Origin: Burkholderiales bacterium 70-64
Lineage (GTDB): Bacteria; Pseudomonadota; Gammaproteobacteria; Burkholderiales; Burkholderiaceae_E
Direction of reading: 5' to 3'
Length of the DNA: 64,000 bases
Assembly (NCBI GenBank): GCA_001898645.1
Contig: MKUQ01000016.1
Coordinates: 62,001 to 126,000 of the forward strand
Positions 7,442 to 15,993 of the stretch are shown one piece after another (position 1 is the stretch's first letter; each line of letters opens with the position of its first letter). A model generated the notes under the pieces. The model did no database searches. It was given only the letters and a program-made list of their open reading frames with translations, and was not told the DNA's origin. Both the position numbers and the translations under genes were made by a program.

Positions 7442-7945
7442 TCAGAGAATCGCCGGCCGGTTCGGCAACTCGTCGGCGCGCTCGCCCGGCGCCGGGAAGG
7501 CGGCGGCAAGCAGTACCCCGATGCGCTGCACGGCGGTGAGCGTGCCCTGCTCGAAGGCGCCCTCGCGATAGGCAGCCGCGAGCGCCTCGCACACCTCGCG
7601 CCAGCGCCCCTCGGGTATCGCTGCGGCAGCAGCACGGTCGGCGACGATCTCGACCGCGTGGTCGGCCAGCAGCACGTATAGCAGCACGCCGTTGTTGCCG
7701 GCGGTGTCCCACACGCCCAGCTCGGCGAAGACCTCGTGGGCGCGCTGGCGCGGCGTGCAGCCCCGCCAGATCCGGTGCACCGGCATCGATGCCTCGATCG
7801 CCAGGCGCAGCTCGGCCGCGTGCGTGCGCTCGCCTTCGCCGATGAGCGCCTCGATACGCGACAGCAGCGCGTCGGGGAATACCCGCCGCGCGCGGCGATG
7901 ATCGTGGAGGAGGTGGGCCCAGCAGCGGGCGAGGCGGCCGGCCAT
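7442..7945 (-). CDS. TPM-domain protein, second member (cytoplasmic)
   Basis: A 167-residue protein with one TPM/YgcG-type domain: an N-terminal helix with F-P-x-x-x-L-x-x-I-E-x-x-I, then E-L-R-L-A-I-E, A-x-E-V-F-A-E-L-G-V-W-D-T-A-x-N-N-G-V-L-L-Y-V-L and a helical end. No signal peptide is visible, unlike its neighbour. The start ATG overlaps the stop of the upstream TPM gene (ATGA), so both are translated together. Such paired TPM genes usually follow lemA, as here. Their exact function is unknown; a membrane-associated role in stress or photosystem repair has been proposed for some relatives. Confidence 0.8.
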   Translation of the reverse strand: MAGRLARCWAHLLHDHRRARRVFPDALLSRIEALIGEGERTHAAELRLAIEASMPVHRIWRGCTPRQRAHEVFAELGVWDTAGNNGVLLYVLLADHAVEIVADRAAAAAIPEGRWREVCEALAAAYREGAFEQGTLTAVQRIGVLLAAAFPAPGERADELPNRPAIL

Positions 7946-8880
7946 CACCAGCCTCCCGAGGCACCGCCGCCGCCGAAGCCGCCGCCGCCTCCACCGAAAC
8001 CGCCCCCGCCGCGGAAGCCGCCGCCTCCGCCGAACCCGCCGGGGAAGCCGCCCGGGCCGGAGCGCCAGGTATGGCGTCCGACGCGCCCCATCGGGCCGCC
8101 CGAGGAGGAGATCGACAGCAGCAGCAGGAACAGCAGGAAGCCGCCGATGCCGGCCACCAGCGCGGAAGCGCCCAGCCCCAGTGCCGCCGCCCCGCCGAGG
8201 AAGCCGCCCACCGTGGAGCCGAGCACGCGGCCGAGCAGCTGGCGCACGATCATGGCGACGATGAACACGCCCAGGAGGATCGCCAGCCAGTCGACCGAAG
8301 AATCGCCCTGCCCCTGGCCCTGCGCCTGCGCCTGCGCCTGCGAATCGGACCACGCCGGCGGCGGCAGCGGTTCGCCGTCGATCAGCTTCACCAGGGCGGC
8401 CACGCCGGCCTGCAGCCCGCCGGTGAAGTCGCCCTGCCGGAAATGCGGCGCGATGGTCTCGGCGATGATGCGCCGCGCGTAGGCGTCGGGGATCGCACCC
8501 TCGAGGCCGTAGCCGACCTCGATGCGCACCTTGCGGTCGTCCTTGGCCACCAGCAGCAGCACGCCGTCGTCGACCCGCTTGCCGTCGACCGTGCCGCGGC
8601 CGATCTTCCACGCCTCGGCCACACGGATGCCGTACTGCTCGATCGCTTCCGGCGCGGTGGTCGGGACCATGAGGATCACCAGCTGCGCGCCCTTGCGCTG
8701 CTCGAGCGCCTCGAGCTCGCCGGTGAGCGCCTGCTTCTGCGGCGCGCTCAGCGTGCCGGTGAGATCGACCACGCGCCCGGTCAGCGGCGGCACCGGCTGC
8801 AGGTCCTGCGCCAGGACGCCCAGCGCGAGGACCAGCCACAGCGCCAGCCCGACGCCCAGGCGCCGCAGCACGGCGGTCAT
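7945..8880 (-). CDS. YgcG-type TPM-domain membrane protein with glycine-rich tail
   Basis: A 311-residue protein. Residues 1-25 are a signal peptide ending A-Q. Then comes a TPM domain (about 30-165) with G-R-V-V-D-L-T-G-T-L-S, Q-L-V-I-L-M-V-P-T-T and W-K-I-G-R-G-T-V-D-G-K-R-V-D-D-G-V-L-L. After a Gln/Ala-Gly linker made of short repeats (coded near 8310-8340) there are two or three membrane segments (about 195-260). The tail is nearly pure Gly with Phe and Arg, ending GGASGGW, typical of YgcG proteins. It is probably an operon with lemA upstream and the smaller TPM gene downstream. Confidence 0.88.
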   Translation of the reverse strand: MTAVLRRLGVGLALWLVLALGVLAQDLQPVPPLTGRVVDLTGTLSAPQKQALTGELEALEQRKGAQLVILMVPTTAPEAIEQYGIRVAEAWKIGRGTVDGKRVDDGVLLLVAKDDRKVRIEVGYGLEGAIPDAYARRIIAETIAPHFRQGDFTGGLQAGVAALVKLIDGEPLPPPAWSDSQAQAQAQGQGQGDSSVDWLAILLGVFIVAMIVRQLLGRVLGSTVGGFLGGAAALGLGASALVAGIGGFLLFLLLLSISSSGGPMGRVGRHTWRSGPGGFPGGFGGGGGFRGGGGFGGGGGGFGGGGASGGW

Positions 8881-8943
8881 CGCGCCGCTCCGGAGACCGC
8901 GGATACTGGCCGCGGCCGATCCGCCGCCACGGTCATCTCGCGC

Positions 8944-9546
8944 CTACTTCGGCTGCGCGGCAGGCCGGTCGAAGTTCACCGCCGGCGGCCTGGCGATCGC
9001 CGCCTCGTTCTCGACCGTGAACTGCGGCTTGGCGGCATAGCCGAAGGCCATCGCGGTGAGGTTGACCGGGAACTTGCGCACCAGCGCGTTGTACTGCTGC
9101 ACGGCGTCGATGTAGCGCTTGCGCGCCACCGCGATGCGGTTCTCGGTGCCTTCGAGCTGGGCCTGCAGGTCGCGGAAGTTGGCGTCCGACTTCAGCTGCG
9201 GATAGTTCTCCGCCACCACCAGCAGGCGCGACAGCGCGCTGCCGACGCTGCCCTGCGCCTGCTCGAACTGCTTCAGCGAGGCCGGATCCGACGGATCGAC
9301 CCTGACCTGGCCGACGCGCGAGCGGGCTTCGGTGACGGCGGTGAGCACGTCGCGCTCCTGGTCGGCGAAGCCCTTCACGGTATTGACGAGGTTGGGGATG
9401 AGGTCGGCACGCCGCTGGTACTGGTTGATGACCTCCGACCAGGCGGACTTGGTGGCCTCGTCGGCGGTCTGGATCTCGTTGTAGCCGCAGCCGGAGAAGC
9501 CGGTGACCACGATGATCGCGCCCAGGAGGCGAAGGAGTCGGTGCAT
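8944..9546 (-). CDS. lemA: LemA family lipoprotein
   Basis: A 200-residue LemA protein. The N-terminus is a lipoprotein signal with F-S-G-C as lipobox (Cys at about residue 20), so it is probably membrane-anchored. The mature part is the LemA four-helix domain with Y-N-x-I-Q, W-S-E-V-I-N-Q-Y-Q-R-R-A-D-L-I-P-N-L-V-N-T-V-K-G and F-P-V-N-L-T-A-M-A-F-G-Y. LemA genes are very often next to TPM/YgcG genes, as here. The molecular role is unknown. Confidence 0.92.
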   Translation of the reverse strand: MHRLLRLLGAIIVVTGFSGCGYNEIQTADEATKSAWSEVINQYQRRADLIPNLVNTVKGFADQERDVLTAVTEARSRVGQVRVDPSDPASLKQFEQAQGSVGSALSRLLVVAENYPQLKSDANFRDLQAQLEGTENRIAVARKRYIDAVQQYNALVRKFPVNLTAMAFGYAAKPQFTVENEAAIARPPAVNFDRPAAQPK

Positions 9547-9579
9547 GGCGGTGCTCCTGCGAAGGAAGACCGCGGAAGT

Positions 9580-10137
9580 CTACCCGAGGCCGGGCGCGCC
9601 GGGTTCGCCGCGCAGGGCGGCGAACTGCTTGCGGAACTTCGCGACCTTGGGCGAGACCACTGCCATGCAGTAACCCTGGTGCGGATTGCGCTCGAAGTAG
9701 CGCCGGTGGTAGGCCTCGGCCGGAAACCAGCGCTGCAGCGGCACCACCTGGGTGACGATCGGCGCGTCGAAGACGGCTTCGCGCTCGAGGCGGGCGATGG
9801 TGTCGAGCGCCTCGCGGCGCTGCGCCTCGTCGAGCGTGAAGACGGTCGAGCGGTACTGCGAGCCGACGTCGTTGCCCTGGCGATCGACGGTGGTCGGATC
9901 GTGGATGCCGAAGAAGATGCCGAGCAGGTCGCCGTAGCTCACGCGCTGCGCATCGAACTCGATGCGAACCGCCTCGGCGTGCCCGGTGCGCCCGCTGCAG
10001 ACTTCCTCGTAGGACGGATTCTCCAGCGTGCCGCCGCAATAGCCCGATTCGACCGACAGCACGCCGCGCACCTCGAGGAACACCGCCTCGAGGCACCAGA
10101 AGCAGCCCCCTGCCAGCACCGCGACCTGTCGATCCAT
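9580..10137 (-). CDS. msrA: Peptide-methionine (S)-S-oxide reductase
   Basis: Reduces the S form of methionine sulfoxide in oxidised proteins, using thioredoxin. The 185-residue protein has the catalytic motif G-G-C-F-W-C at residues 10-15 (Cys12 nucleophile), the conserved G-Y-x-G-G segment, and a C-terminal H-Q-G-Y-C that supplies a recycling Cys. It is single-domain, without an MsrB fusion. It lies on the same strand as lemA downstream and the DUF1992 gene upstream, with short spacers, so co-transcription is possible. Confidence 0.95.
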   Translation of the reverse strand: MDRQVAVLAGGCFWCLEAVFLEVRGVLSVESGYCGGTLENPSYEEVCSGRTGHAEAVRIEFDAQRVSYGDLLGIFFGIHDPTTVDRQGNDVGSQYRSTVFTLDEAQRREALDTIARLEREAVFDAPIVTQVVPLQRWFPAEAYHRRYFERNPHQGYCMAVVSPKVAKFRKQFAALRGEPGAPGLG

Positions 10138-10155
10138 CTCCTTGCTCCCTGTCGG

Positions 10156-10500
10156 TCAGCTCCGCGCCAGCTTGTCGATGAAGGCGCGGCGATACGCCAG
10201 CGCCGCGCCGCCCGCCTCCGCCATGCACCCGCCCCGCCCGCCGCGCGGCCCCGCGGGCATGCCGTCGGCCGCATCGAGGGCCGCCCCGAGCAGGACATCG
10301 ATGTCGCGCAGCGCCTCGACCTCGGGCGGCACCAGGCCGGCGTTCTTCAGGATGCGATAAGCCATGCGCAGCTCCTCGGGCACCAGCCGGTCGTCGTCGA
10401 GCTCGAGCGGCCGGCCGCTGCCCGGCAGGTCGTCGAACGCGCCCTGGCGGCGCGCTTCCTCGATGCGCCGTTCGACCAGTTCCTCGAGTGCGGCGAACAT
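10156..10500 (-). CDS. DUF1992 / DnaJ-homologue-subfamily-C-like protein
   Basis: A 114-residue protein of the DUF1992 family: E-R-R-I-E-E-A-x-x-x-G-A-F-D-D-L-P-G-x-G-R-P-L, then P-E-E-L-R-M-A-Y-R-I-L-K-N-A-G-L-V-P-P-E-V at the middle. These are the standard landmarks. A Gly/Arg-rich insert near residues 80-90 is variable. The start at 10500 was chosen because the family N-terminus begins there; the frame stays open further upstream without homology. The function is unknown. Confidence 0.85.
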   Translation of the reverse strand: MFAALEELVERRIEEARRQGAFDDLPGSGRPLELDDDRLVPEELRMAYRILKNAGLVPPEVEALRDIDVLLGAALDAADGMPAGPRGGRGGCMAEAGGAALAYRRAFIDKLARS

Positions 10501-10525
10501 GCCTGGCCTTGTTGCAGACCCCGCC

Positions 10526-13018
10526 TCAGCCGCCCGCCGTGCGTGTGCGCCCGACGGCCTGCTGCGCCTTGCGCAGGGTGTCGTCCTTCGCGTGTTGCAT
10601 CGTGGCGTACAGCTGCATGGCTCCCGTATGGTACTGCACCGGCCAGCCGATGCCGCCGAAGCCGGCCTCGGCCGCGGCGTGCAGCGTGAAGTACGGATCG
10701 GCCAGGTGCGGGCGCGCCAGCGCGACCAGGTCGGCACGGCCCGAGATCAGCAGCGTGTCGATCTGGTCGGCCGTGGTGATGGCGCCGACGGCCATGGTGG
10801 CGACGCCCGCCTCGAGGCGCACCTGCTCGGCGAACGCCGCCTGGTACATGCGCCCGCAGACCGGCTGCGAGGCCGGATCGGTGCGGCCGGTCGATACGTC
10901 GACGAGGTCGCAGCCGGCCGCCGCGAGCGCGCGCGCGATGCGCACGGCGTCGTCGCCGGTGTTGCCGCCCGGGATCCAGTCGGTGGCCGAGATGCGCACG
11001 CTCATCGGCCTGGCTTGCGGCCACACTGCGCGCACCGCCTCGAGCACCTCGAGCGGAAAGCGCATGCGCCGCTCGAGCGGGCCGCCGTAGTCATCGCTGC
11101 GCCGGTTGGTGACCGGCGAGAGGAAGGAGGCGAGCAGGTAGCCGTGCGCCATGTGCAGCTCGAGCATGTCGAAGCCGGCGCGCTCGGCCAGCGCCGCCGA
11201 ATGGCAGAACTGCCCGATCACCCGGTCCATGTCCTCGCGCGTCATCTCGCGCGGCACCTGGCTGATCCCCTCGTGCCAGGGCAGCGGCGAAGGCGCCAGC
11301 AGCGGCCAGTTGCACTGCCCGCCGTTCTCCTCGAGGGGCTGCTCGGGCTGCTCCCAGCCGGGCCGGGTCGAGCCCTTGCGTCCGGCATGGCCGAGCTGCA
11401 GGCAGATCTTCGCCTGCGTATGGGCATGGGCGAAATCGACGATGCGCGCGAACGCCAGCGCCTGCTCGTCGTTCCACAGGCCGGTGCATCCCGGAGTGAT
11501 GCGCCCCTCGGGCGAGACGCTGGTCGCCTCGACGCAGACCAGGCCCGCGCCGCCGAGCGCGCGCGAGCCGTAGTGCACCAGGTGCCAGTCGCCGGGTACG
11601 CCGTCCGCTGCGCAGTACTGCGCCATCGGAGACACCGCCACCCGGTTGCGCAGCCACATGTCGCGCAGCCGGAACGGCGCGAACATCGGCGGGGCATCCA
11701 GCCATTGCGGCCGCGCCGGCAGGCGCACGGCCCGCGTGCCGCTGCCTGTGCTCGTGCCCCCCGCTCTCGCGTCCCCACTCCCGTCCGCGTCCGCACCATC
11801 GCTGCCGTGGCCGCCACCGGCGGCGATCCCGATGCCGAGCAGCCTCGCCTGCTCGCGGTTCCACCACTCGGTCGCGCGGGCGACCAGGTCGGCATCGCGC
11901 AGCCGCAGGTTCTCGTAGGTGATCTGCTTGCTGCGCGTGAGCAGCGAGACGTGGAACTGCGTCGGCGACATGTGCCAGTAGCGGCGCACGTTCTCGAACC
12001 ATGCCAGCGACACGCCGGCCGAGCGCTGCAGTCGCCCGACCTCGTCGCGGCGCGCCGCCTCGTAGGCGGCCAGGGCGGCGTCGATCTGCGCCGCGCGCTG
12101 CGGCCCGCCGCCACGCACCTGCGCGTCCATCGCCTGGTTCAGGGCGATCGCATCCTCGAGCGCGAGCTTGGTCCCCGAGCCGATCGAGAAGTGCGCGGTG
12201 TGCGCGGCGTCGCCCAGCAGCACGAACCAGGTGTCGCCCTCGCGATGACGCCAGGTGCGGCAGCGGACGGTCGGGAAGCGCCGCCAGAACGAACGGTTGG
12301 CGAGCACGTGCGCGCCGTTGAGATCGTCCTCGAACACGCGCTCGACGTGGCGCACGGTGGCCGCCTCGTCCTCCACGCCCAGCCCGGAGGCGAGGAACGC
12401 CTCTCCGGTGGTCTCGATGACGATCGTGCTCTCGCCCGGTGTGTACTGGTAGGCGTGCATGTTCCAGATGCCGCCGTGGTCCTCGCGGAAGCTGTGGTAG
12501 AAGCCCGGCAGGTCCATCTTCGCGCCCAGCCACACGAAGCGGTTGGAGTGCAGCTCGACGCTCGGCCCGAAATGGGCCTTCCAGCCCTCGCGGATCACGC
12601 TGTTCATGCCGTCGGCCGCCACCACCAGGTCGGCGCCGCGGTGCGCCTGCACGCCCGCGTCCTCGGTGCAGAAGCGCATCTCGACGCCGAGCTCGCGCGC
12701 ACGCCGCTGCAGGATCTCCAGCAGGGTGAGGCGGCGCAGGCCCGAGAAGCCGTGGCCCGAGGACTTCATCACCTGCCCCTTGTACTGGACGTAGATGTCG
12801 TCCCAGTAGGCGAAGCTGGCCGCGATCTCGCGGTGCGTCGGCTCGTCGGCCTCGTGCAGGTGGGCCAGCGTCTCGTCCGACAGGACGATGCCGAAGCCGA
12901 AGGTGTCGTCGGGCCGGTTGCGCTCGACGACCTGGATGGCGGCCGACGGAAACGACTTCTTCAGCAGGATCGCCGAGTACAGGCCGGCGGGTCCGCCGCC
13001 GATGACGTCGATGCGCAT
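10526..13018 (-). CDS. Two-domain aryl-CoA hydroxylase/reductase (salicylyl-CoA 5-hydroxylase or 2-aminobenzoyl-CoA monooxygenase/reductase family)
   Basis: An 830-residue flavoenzyme fusion. Residues 1-370 are an FAD monooxygenase of the p-hydroxybenzoate hydroxylase class: G-G-G-P-A-G-L-Y near the start, then [12 protein letters not shown]. After a Gly/Ser/Asp-rich linker (about 410-445), residues 450-830 are an old-yellow-enzyme domain (F-R-L-R-D-M-x-L-R-N-R, [24 protein letters not shown]). This architecture is that of 2-aminobenzoyl-CoA monooxygenase/reductase and salicylyl-CoA 5-hydroxylase, which add oxygen to a CoA-bound aromatic ring and then may reduce it. Which ring is used cannot be settled here. 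It is divergent from a Rid-family gene, and no CoA ligase lies beside it. Confidence 0.87.
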   Translation of the reverse strand: MRIDVIGGGPAGLYSAILLKKSFPSAAIQVVERNRPDDTFGFGIVLSDETLAHLHEADEPTHREIAASFAYWDDIYVQYKGQVMKSSGHGFSGLRRLTLLEILQRRARELGVEMRFCTEDAGVQAHRGADLVVAADGMNSVIREGWKAHFGPSVELHSNRFVWLGAKMDLPGFYHSFREDHGGIWNMHAYQYTPGESTIVIETTGEAFLASGLGVEDEAATVRHVERVFEDDLNGAHVLANRSFWRRFPTVRCRTWRHREGDTWFVLLGDAAHTAHFSIGSGTKLALEDAIALNQAMDAQVRGGGPQRAAQIDAALAAYEAARRDEVGRLQRSAGVSLAWFENVRRYWHMSPTQFHVSLLTRSKQITYENLRLRDADLVARATEWWNREQARLLGIGIAAGGGHGSDGADADGSGDARAGGTSTGSGTRAVRLPARPQWLDAPPMFAPFRLRDMWLRNRVAVSPMAQYCAADGVPGDWHLVHYGSRALGGAGLVCVEATSVSPEGRITPGCTGLWNDEQALAFARIVDFAHAHTQAKICLQLGHAGRKGSTRPGWEQPEQPLEENGGQCNWPLLAPSPLPWHEGISQVPREMTREDMDRVIGQFCHSAALAERAGFDMLELHMAHGYLLASFLSPVTNRRSDDYGGPLERRMRFPLEVLEAVRAVWPQARPMSVRISATDWIPGGNTGDDAVRIARALAAAGCDLVDVSTGRTDPASQPVCGRMYQAAFAEQVRLEAGVATMAVGAITTADQIDTLLISGRADLVALARPHLADPYFTLHAAAEAGFGGIGWPVQYHTGAMQLYATMQHAKDDTLRKAQQAVGRTRTAGG

Positions 13019-13077
13019 CCAGGAACTCCCTCGTGCGCGCGGCAGGAACCCCTCCGTGCCGGCTTGCCGCGCAATTG

Positions 13078-13091
13078 CTTTAAGTCTAAAG
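13078..13091. promoter_or_regulatory. Palindrome in the divergent promoter region (possible operator)
   Basis: CTTTA-AGTC-TAAAG is a perfect 5-bp inverted repeat with a 4-base spacer, in the 97-bp AT-enriched gap between the divergent aryl-CoA hydroxylase and Rid-family genes. Its position suits a repressor acting on both promoters, for example a MarR-type protein, but no regulator gene is adjacent. Confidence 0.4.
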
Positions 13092-13115
13092 TAATCGCTC
13101 GACCGAGGAAAGACG

Positions 13116-13535
13116 ATGCACAAGACGATCCTGCAACCCGCCGGCTGGGCCGCTCCGCGCGGCTATGTCAACGGAATCGCCGCCCGCGGCACGGTGGTTT
13201 CCATCGCCGGCCAGATCGGCTGGAACGCGCACTGTGAGTTCGAGTCCGACGACTTCGTCGCCCAGGCCCGGCAGGCACTCGCCAACGTACGCGCCGTGCT
13301 CGCCGAGGCCGGCGGCGGCCCGGAGCACATCGTGCGCATGACCTGGTACGTCACCGACCGCAGCGAGTACCTCGGTGCCGGCAAGGCGCTGGGGGCCGCC
13401 TACCGCGAGTTCATGACCGATGCCGGCGGCACCGTCCACTACCCGGCGATGACCGCCGTGCAGGTGGTGGCGCTGATGGAAGCGCGCGCGAAGCTCGAGA
13501 TCGAAACCACCGCGGTGGTGCCGATCGCGATGTAG
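13116..13535 (+). CDS. Rid (YjgF/UK114) family protein lacking the RidA arginine
   Basis: A 139-residue Rid-fold protein (G-Q-I-G-W-N near 30, [20 protein letters not shown]). Classical RidA enamine/imine deaminases have an Arg in a P-A-R-S/T segment; here the equivalent reads Y-P-A-M-T-A-V-Q-V, so that catalytic Arg is absent and a different Rid subfamily is likely. Divergent placement beside an aryl-CoA hydroxylase suggests a role with a reactive enamine or ketone intermediate of that pathway, which is inference only. Confidence 0.82.
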   Translation: MHKTILQPAGWAAPRGYVNGIAARGTVVSIAGQIGWNAHCEFESDDFVAQARQALANVRAVLAEAGGGPEHIVRMTWYVTDRSEYLGAGKALGAAYREFMTDAGGTVHYPAMTAVQVVALMEARAKLEIETTAVVPIAM

Positions 13536-13560
13536 CGCGCGGCTCGTCGCAGCGCGCTAC
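13532..13560. terminator. Hairpin spanning two convergent stop codons
   Basis: GTAGCGCGC (13532-13540) and GCGCGCTAC (13552-13560) pair perfectly over 9 bp with an 11-base loop. The arms contain the stop codon of the Rid gene (TAG) and that of the ppiC-like gene on the other strand (TAG). No U tract follows. It would serve as a shared 3' structure for both transcripts. Confidence 0.5.
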
Positions 13561-14537
13561 TGCACCAGCGGGGTGTCGGCGGCTTCCAGGTCGACGCCCT
13601 CGATCTCGGCGCGGCCGGCCAGCAGCCGCACGTACTGGCGCAGCGCCGTGATCCAGGCCTGCTGGCGCAGCGCCAGCGCGACGGCGCCGCGTACCGTCTC
13701 GTAGGGCGGCGGCAGCGCCGGCTCGCGCTCGAGCACCTCCACCACGTGCAGCCCGAAGCGGCTGCGCACCAGGCGCGGCAGCACGCCCACGCCCGGCTGG
13801 CCGAACACTTCGCGCGCGAACTCCGGCGCGCAGTCGGCCGCGCGCAGCCAGCCCAGCATGCCGCCCAGCGCACCGCTGGGGCAGTTGGACCACGTGCGCG
13901 CCGCCGCCGCGAAGGCGTCGTCCTGTACGTCGCCTTCCTGCGCATCATTCCCCTGCTCGTCGCCGTCCGGCCTCTCGCCGCCATGCCCGTCTCCGCAGCG
14001 CAGCTCGAGCAGCAGGTGCTCGGCGCGCGGCAGCAGCGCGTTGACGTCGACGCCCGGCGTCACCGCGAACAGGACGTGGCGCGCACGCACGCGCTCGCCG
14101 CTGCCGTAGCGCGCCGGATTGGCATCGTAGTAGCGCCGGCATGCTTCCTCGGAGGGCTCCGGCACGCGCAGCTCCTGCTCGAGCAGCGCCTCGATCGCGC
14201 TGGCCGCGGCCTCGCTGATCGCGCCGTCGGTGCCGGCCGCGTCGCCGGCATCGAGCAGGCCGGCGCGCTGCGCGGCCTGGCGCAGCAGCTCGGTGCAGGC
14301 GCGCTGGCGCAGCTCCTCCGCGGCGAGGACCACGCCGGCCTCGTGCAGCGGCTGGCCGTTCACCCGCGCCAGCGGCGAAGCGCCCGCTGGCGTTGCGGCC
14401 GTGGTGCCCCCCGGCATCGCTGCCGCAGCACCCGCCGGGGCCGCAGATGCGGTGCCCGCCGGAACCGGTGCGGCGGCGTTCGCCGGGTTCGTCTCGCCGT
14501 CGTCGCGCTCGCGCCGCAGCTCTCTCACCGTGCTCAT
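13557..14537 (-). CDS. PpiC-type peptidyl-prolyl isomerase of the nar locus
   Basis: A 326-residue protein. Residues 1-60 are a low-complexity Ala/Pro/Gly region. Then a NifM/SurA-like helical segment (about 65-150) precedes a parvulin domain: R-V-R-A-R-H-V-L-F-A-V, then L-G-G-M-L-G-W-L and F-G-L-H-V-V-E-V-L-E-R near the end. No export signal is seen, so it should act in the cytoplasm. It follows narI by 23 bases with a strong GAGGAG ribosome site, so it belongs to the nitrate reductase operon and probably helps fold or mature it, as in other beta/gammaproteobacterial nar operons. The two-residue and three-residue repeats in the N-terminal linker are unusual. Confidence 0.85.
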   Translation of the reverse strand: MSTVRELRRERDDGETNPANAAAPVPAGTASAAPAGAAAAMPGGTTAATPAGASPLARVNGQPLHEAGVVLAAEELRQRACTELLRQAAQRAGLLDAGDAAGTDGAISEAAASAIEALLEQELRVPEPSEEACRRYYDANPARYGSGERVRARHVLFAVTPGVDVNALLPRAEHLLLELRCGDGHGGERPDGDEQGNDAQEGDVQDDAFAAAARTWSNCPSGALGGMLGWLRAADCAPEFAREVFGQPGVGVLPRLVRSRFGLHVVEVLEREPALPPPYETVRGAVALALRQQAWITALRQYVRLLAGRAEIEGVDLEAADTPLVQ

Positions 14538-14560
14538 GATGCTCTCCTCGCGCCGGTGCT

Positions 14561-15298
14561 TCAGGCGTCGGTCATGCGGCGTGCCGCCGGGGCGTTGTGC
14601 CCGGACGGCAGGTTCAGCCGCCTGCTGCGCACGATCTGGTAGGGGCGGAACGCGTAGGCCAGCGAGGCGAAGCCGCTCCAGATGTGCACCAGCCGCGTGA
14701 AGGGGAACACCAGGAACACGGTCATGCCGAGCACCATGTGCAGCTTGAACACCCATCCGACCGGCGCCATCAGCTCGGCGGTGCCGGAGCGGAAGGTGAC
14801 GATGCGCTGCGCCCATTCGGCGAGCACCAGCATCATGCTGCCGTCCAGGTGCTGGCCGGAGAGCGGGATCGTGCCCAGGCCGAGCGCGAGCTGCGCCCAG
14901 AACAGCCACAGCAGCATGATGTCGCTCGGCCTGGAGATCGCGCGGATGCGTGGATCGGCCAGGCGCCGGTACAACAGCATGGTGAGCCCGATGATCGCCA
15001 GCACGCCGGCGATGCCGCCCGAGATCATCGCCAGCAGCTGCTTGGCGCTCGCCGCGAGCACCGGCTCGTAGATGAAGTGCGGCGTGAGCATGCCGAAGAA
15101 GTGGCCGAAGAAGAGGAACAGCACCCCGATGTGGAAGAGGTTGCTGCCCCAGCGCAGCTGCCCGCTGCGCAGCAGCTGGGAGGAGTCGCTCTTCCAGGTG
15201 TACTGGTCGCGATCGAAGCGGATCAGGCTGCCGACGAAGAACACCGCCAGGCAGATGTAGGGATAAATGCCGAAGAAGAAGACGTCCAGGGCGTTCAT
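14561..15298 (-). CDS. narI: Respiratory nitrate reductase gamma subunit (cytochrome b)
   Basis: The 245-residue membrane subunit that oxidises quinol at the periplasmic side and passes electrons through two b hemes to NarH. Five membrane helices are visible. His56 (N-L-F-H-I-G-V-L-F) and His66 (F-F-G-H-F-F-G-M) match E. coli heme ligands exactly, and the second pair lies in the last helices (K-L-H-M-V-L-G-M and R-L-V-H-I-W-S-G). It overlaps narJ by 4 bases (ATGA). Confidence 0.96.
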   Translation of the reverse strand: MNALDVFFFGIYPYICLAVFFVGSLIRFDRDQYTWKSDSSQLLRSGQLRWGSNLFHIGVLFLFFGHFFGMLTPHFIYEPVLAASAKQLLAMISGGIAGVLAIIGLTMLLYRRLADPRIRAISRPSDIMLLWLFWAQLALGLGTIPLSGQHLDGSMMLVLAEWAQRIVTFRSGTAELMAPVGWVFKLHMVLGMTVFLVFPFTRLVHIWSGFASLAYAFRPYQIVRSRRLNLPSGHNAPAARRMTDA

Positions 15299-15993
15299 GA
15301 TGCGGCTCCAGGCTGCCCGCCTGCCGCGGCGGGCGGCTTGCGAACGAAGTGGATGGGCTGCGGCGTGCCGGGGCTGGCCTGGCCGTGCGCGGAGCAGCCG
15401 TCGAATGCCGGCGGTTCGGCCCAGCTCTCGTCGATCGTTTCCTCGGGCGGCAGCGGCACGTGCCGGACGCGCTCGCCGGCCAGCTCGAGCACGGCGGCGA
15501 TCACCGCGCAGTAGCGGCTGCGCCGCGCCACCAGCGCGCCGTGCAGAGTGTTGAGGATGTCGGCCAGCTCGCCCAGGAAGGCACGCGCGAGCTTCGGCGG
15601 CTGGGTCGAGGCGAACTCGAGCGCCACCGGCAGGAAGTCGGGCAGCTCGCCCGGCGCCAGGTACAGGCCGGCGCGCTCGTAGGTGGCGATGAGGTCGACC
15701 ATGGCCTGTCCGCGCTCGCGCGAATCGCCGTGCACGTGCTCGAAGAGCAGGAGCGAGGTGGAGCGGCCGCGGTCGAAGCAGTCGACGTAGGCAGCCTCGA
15801 TCTCGTACGGCTCGCCCTCGGCCAGGTGCGCGACGAGCCCGGCCAGCGCTTCGCGCGCGCCGGCGCTCAGCGAGCCCTCGGCGGCGAGGAAGGCGGCCAG
15901 CCCGGGCAGGTCGGAGCGCAGCTCCGCATCCGGATAGGCGAGCAGGCGCGCCAGCGCGCGGCAGACGAGCAGGGGGGTATGCGCGTCTTTCAT
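15295..15993 (-). CDS. narJ: Nitrate reductase assembly chaperone
   Basis: A 232-residue TorD/DmsD-family chaperone that binds the NarG N-terminus and guides molybdenum cofactor insertion and membrane attachment. Landmarks: L-A-R-L-L-A-Y-P-D near the start, Y-V-D-C-F-D-R-G-R-S-T-S-L-L-L-F-E-H-V-H-G-D-S-R-E-R-G-Q-A-M-V-D-L at the middle, and L-P-D-F-L-P-V-x-L-E-F. The start ATG at 15993 overlaps narH by 4 bases. It is not part of the mature enzyme. Confidence 0.95.
   Translation of the reverse strand: MKDAHTPLLVCRALARLLAYPDAELRSDLPGLAAFLAAEGSLSAGAREALAGLVAHLAEGEPYEIEAAYVDCFDRGRSTSLLLFEHVHGDSRERGQAMVDLIATYERAGLYLAPGELPDFLPVALEFASTQPPKLARAFLGELADILNTLHGALVARRSRYCAVIAAVLELAGERVRHVPLPPEETIDESWAEPPAFDGCSAHGQASPGTPQPIHFVRKPPAAAGGQPGAAS

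Noticed and set aside
8299-8342. Short tandem repeats that might be a CRISPR-like or VNTR array
   Set aside because: They are codon-level repeats for a Gln-Ala/Gln-Gly linker in the YgcG-type protein; units are about 6 bases with no spacers.
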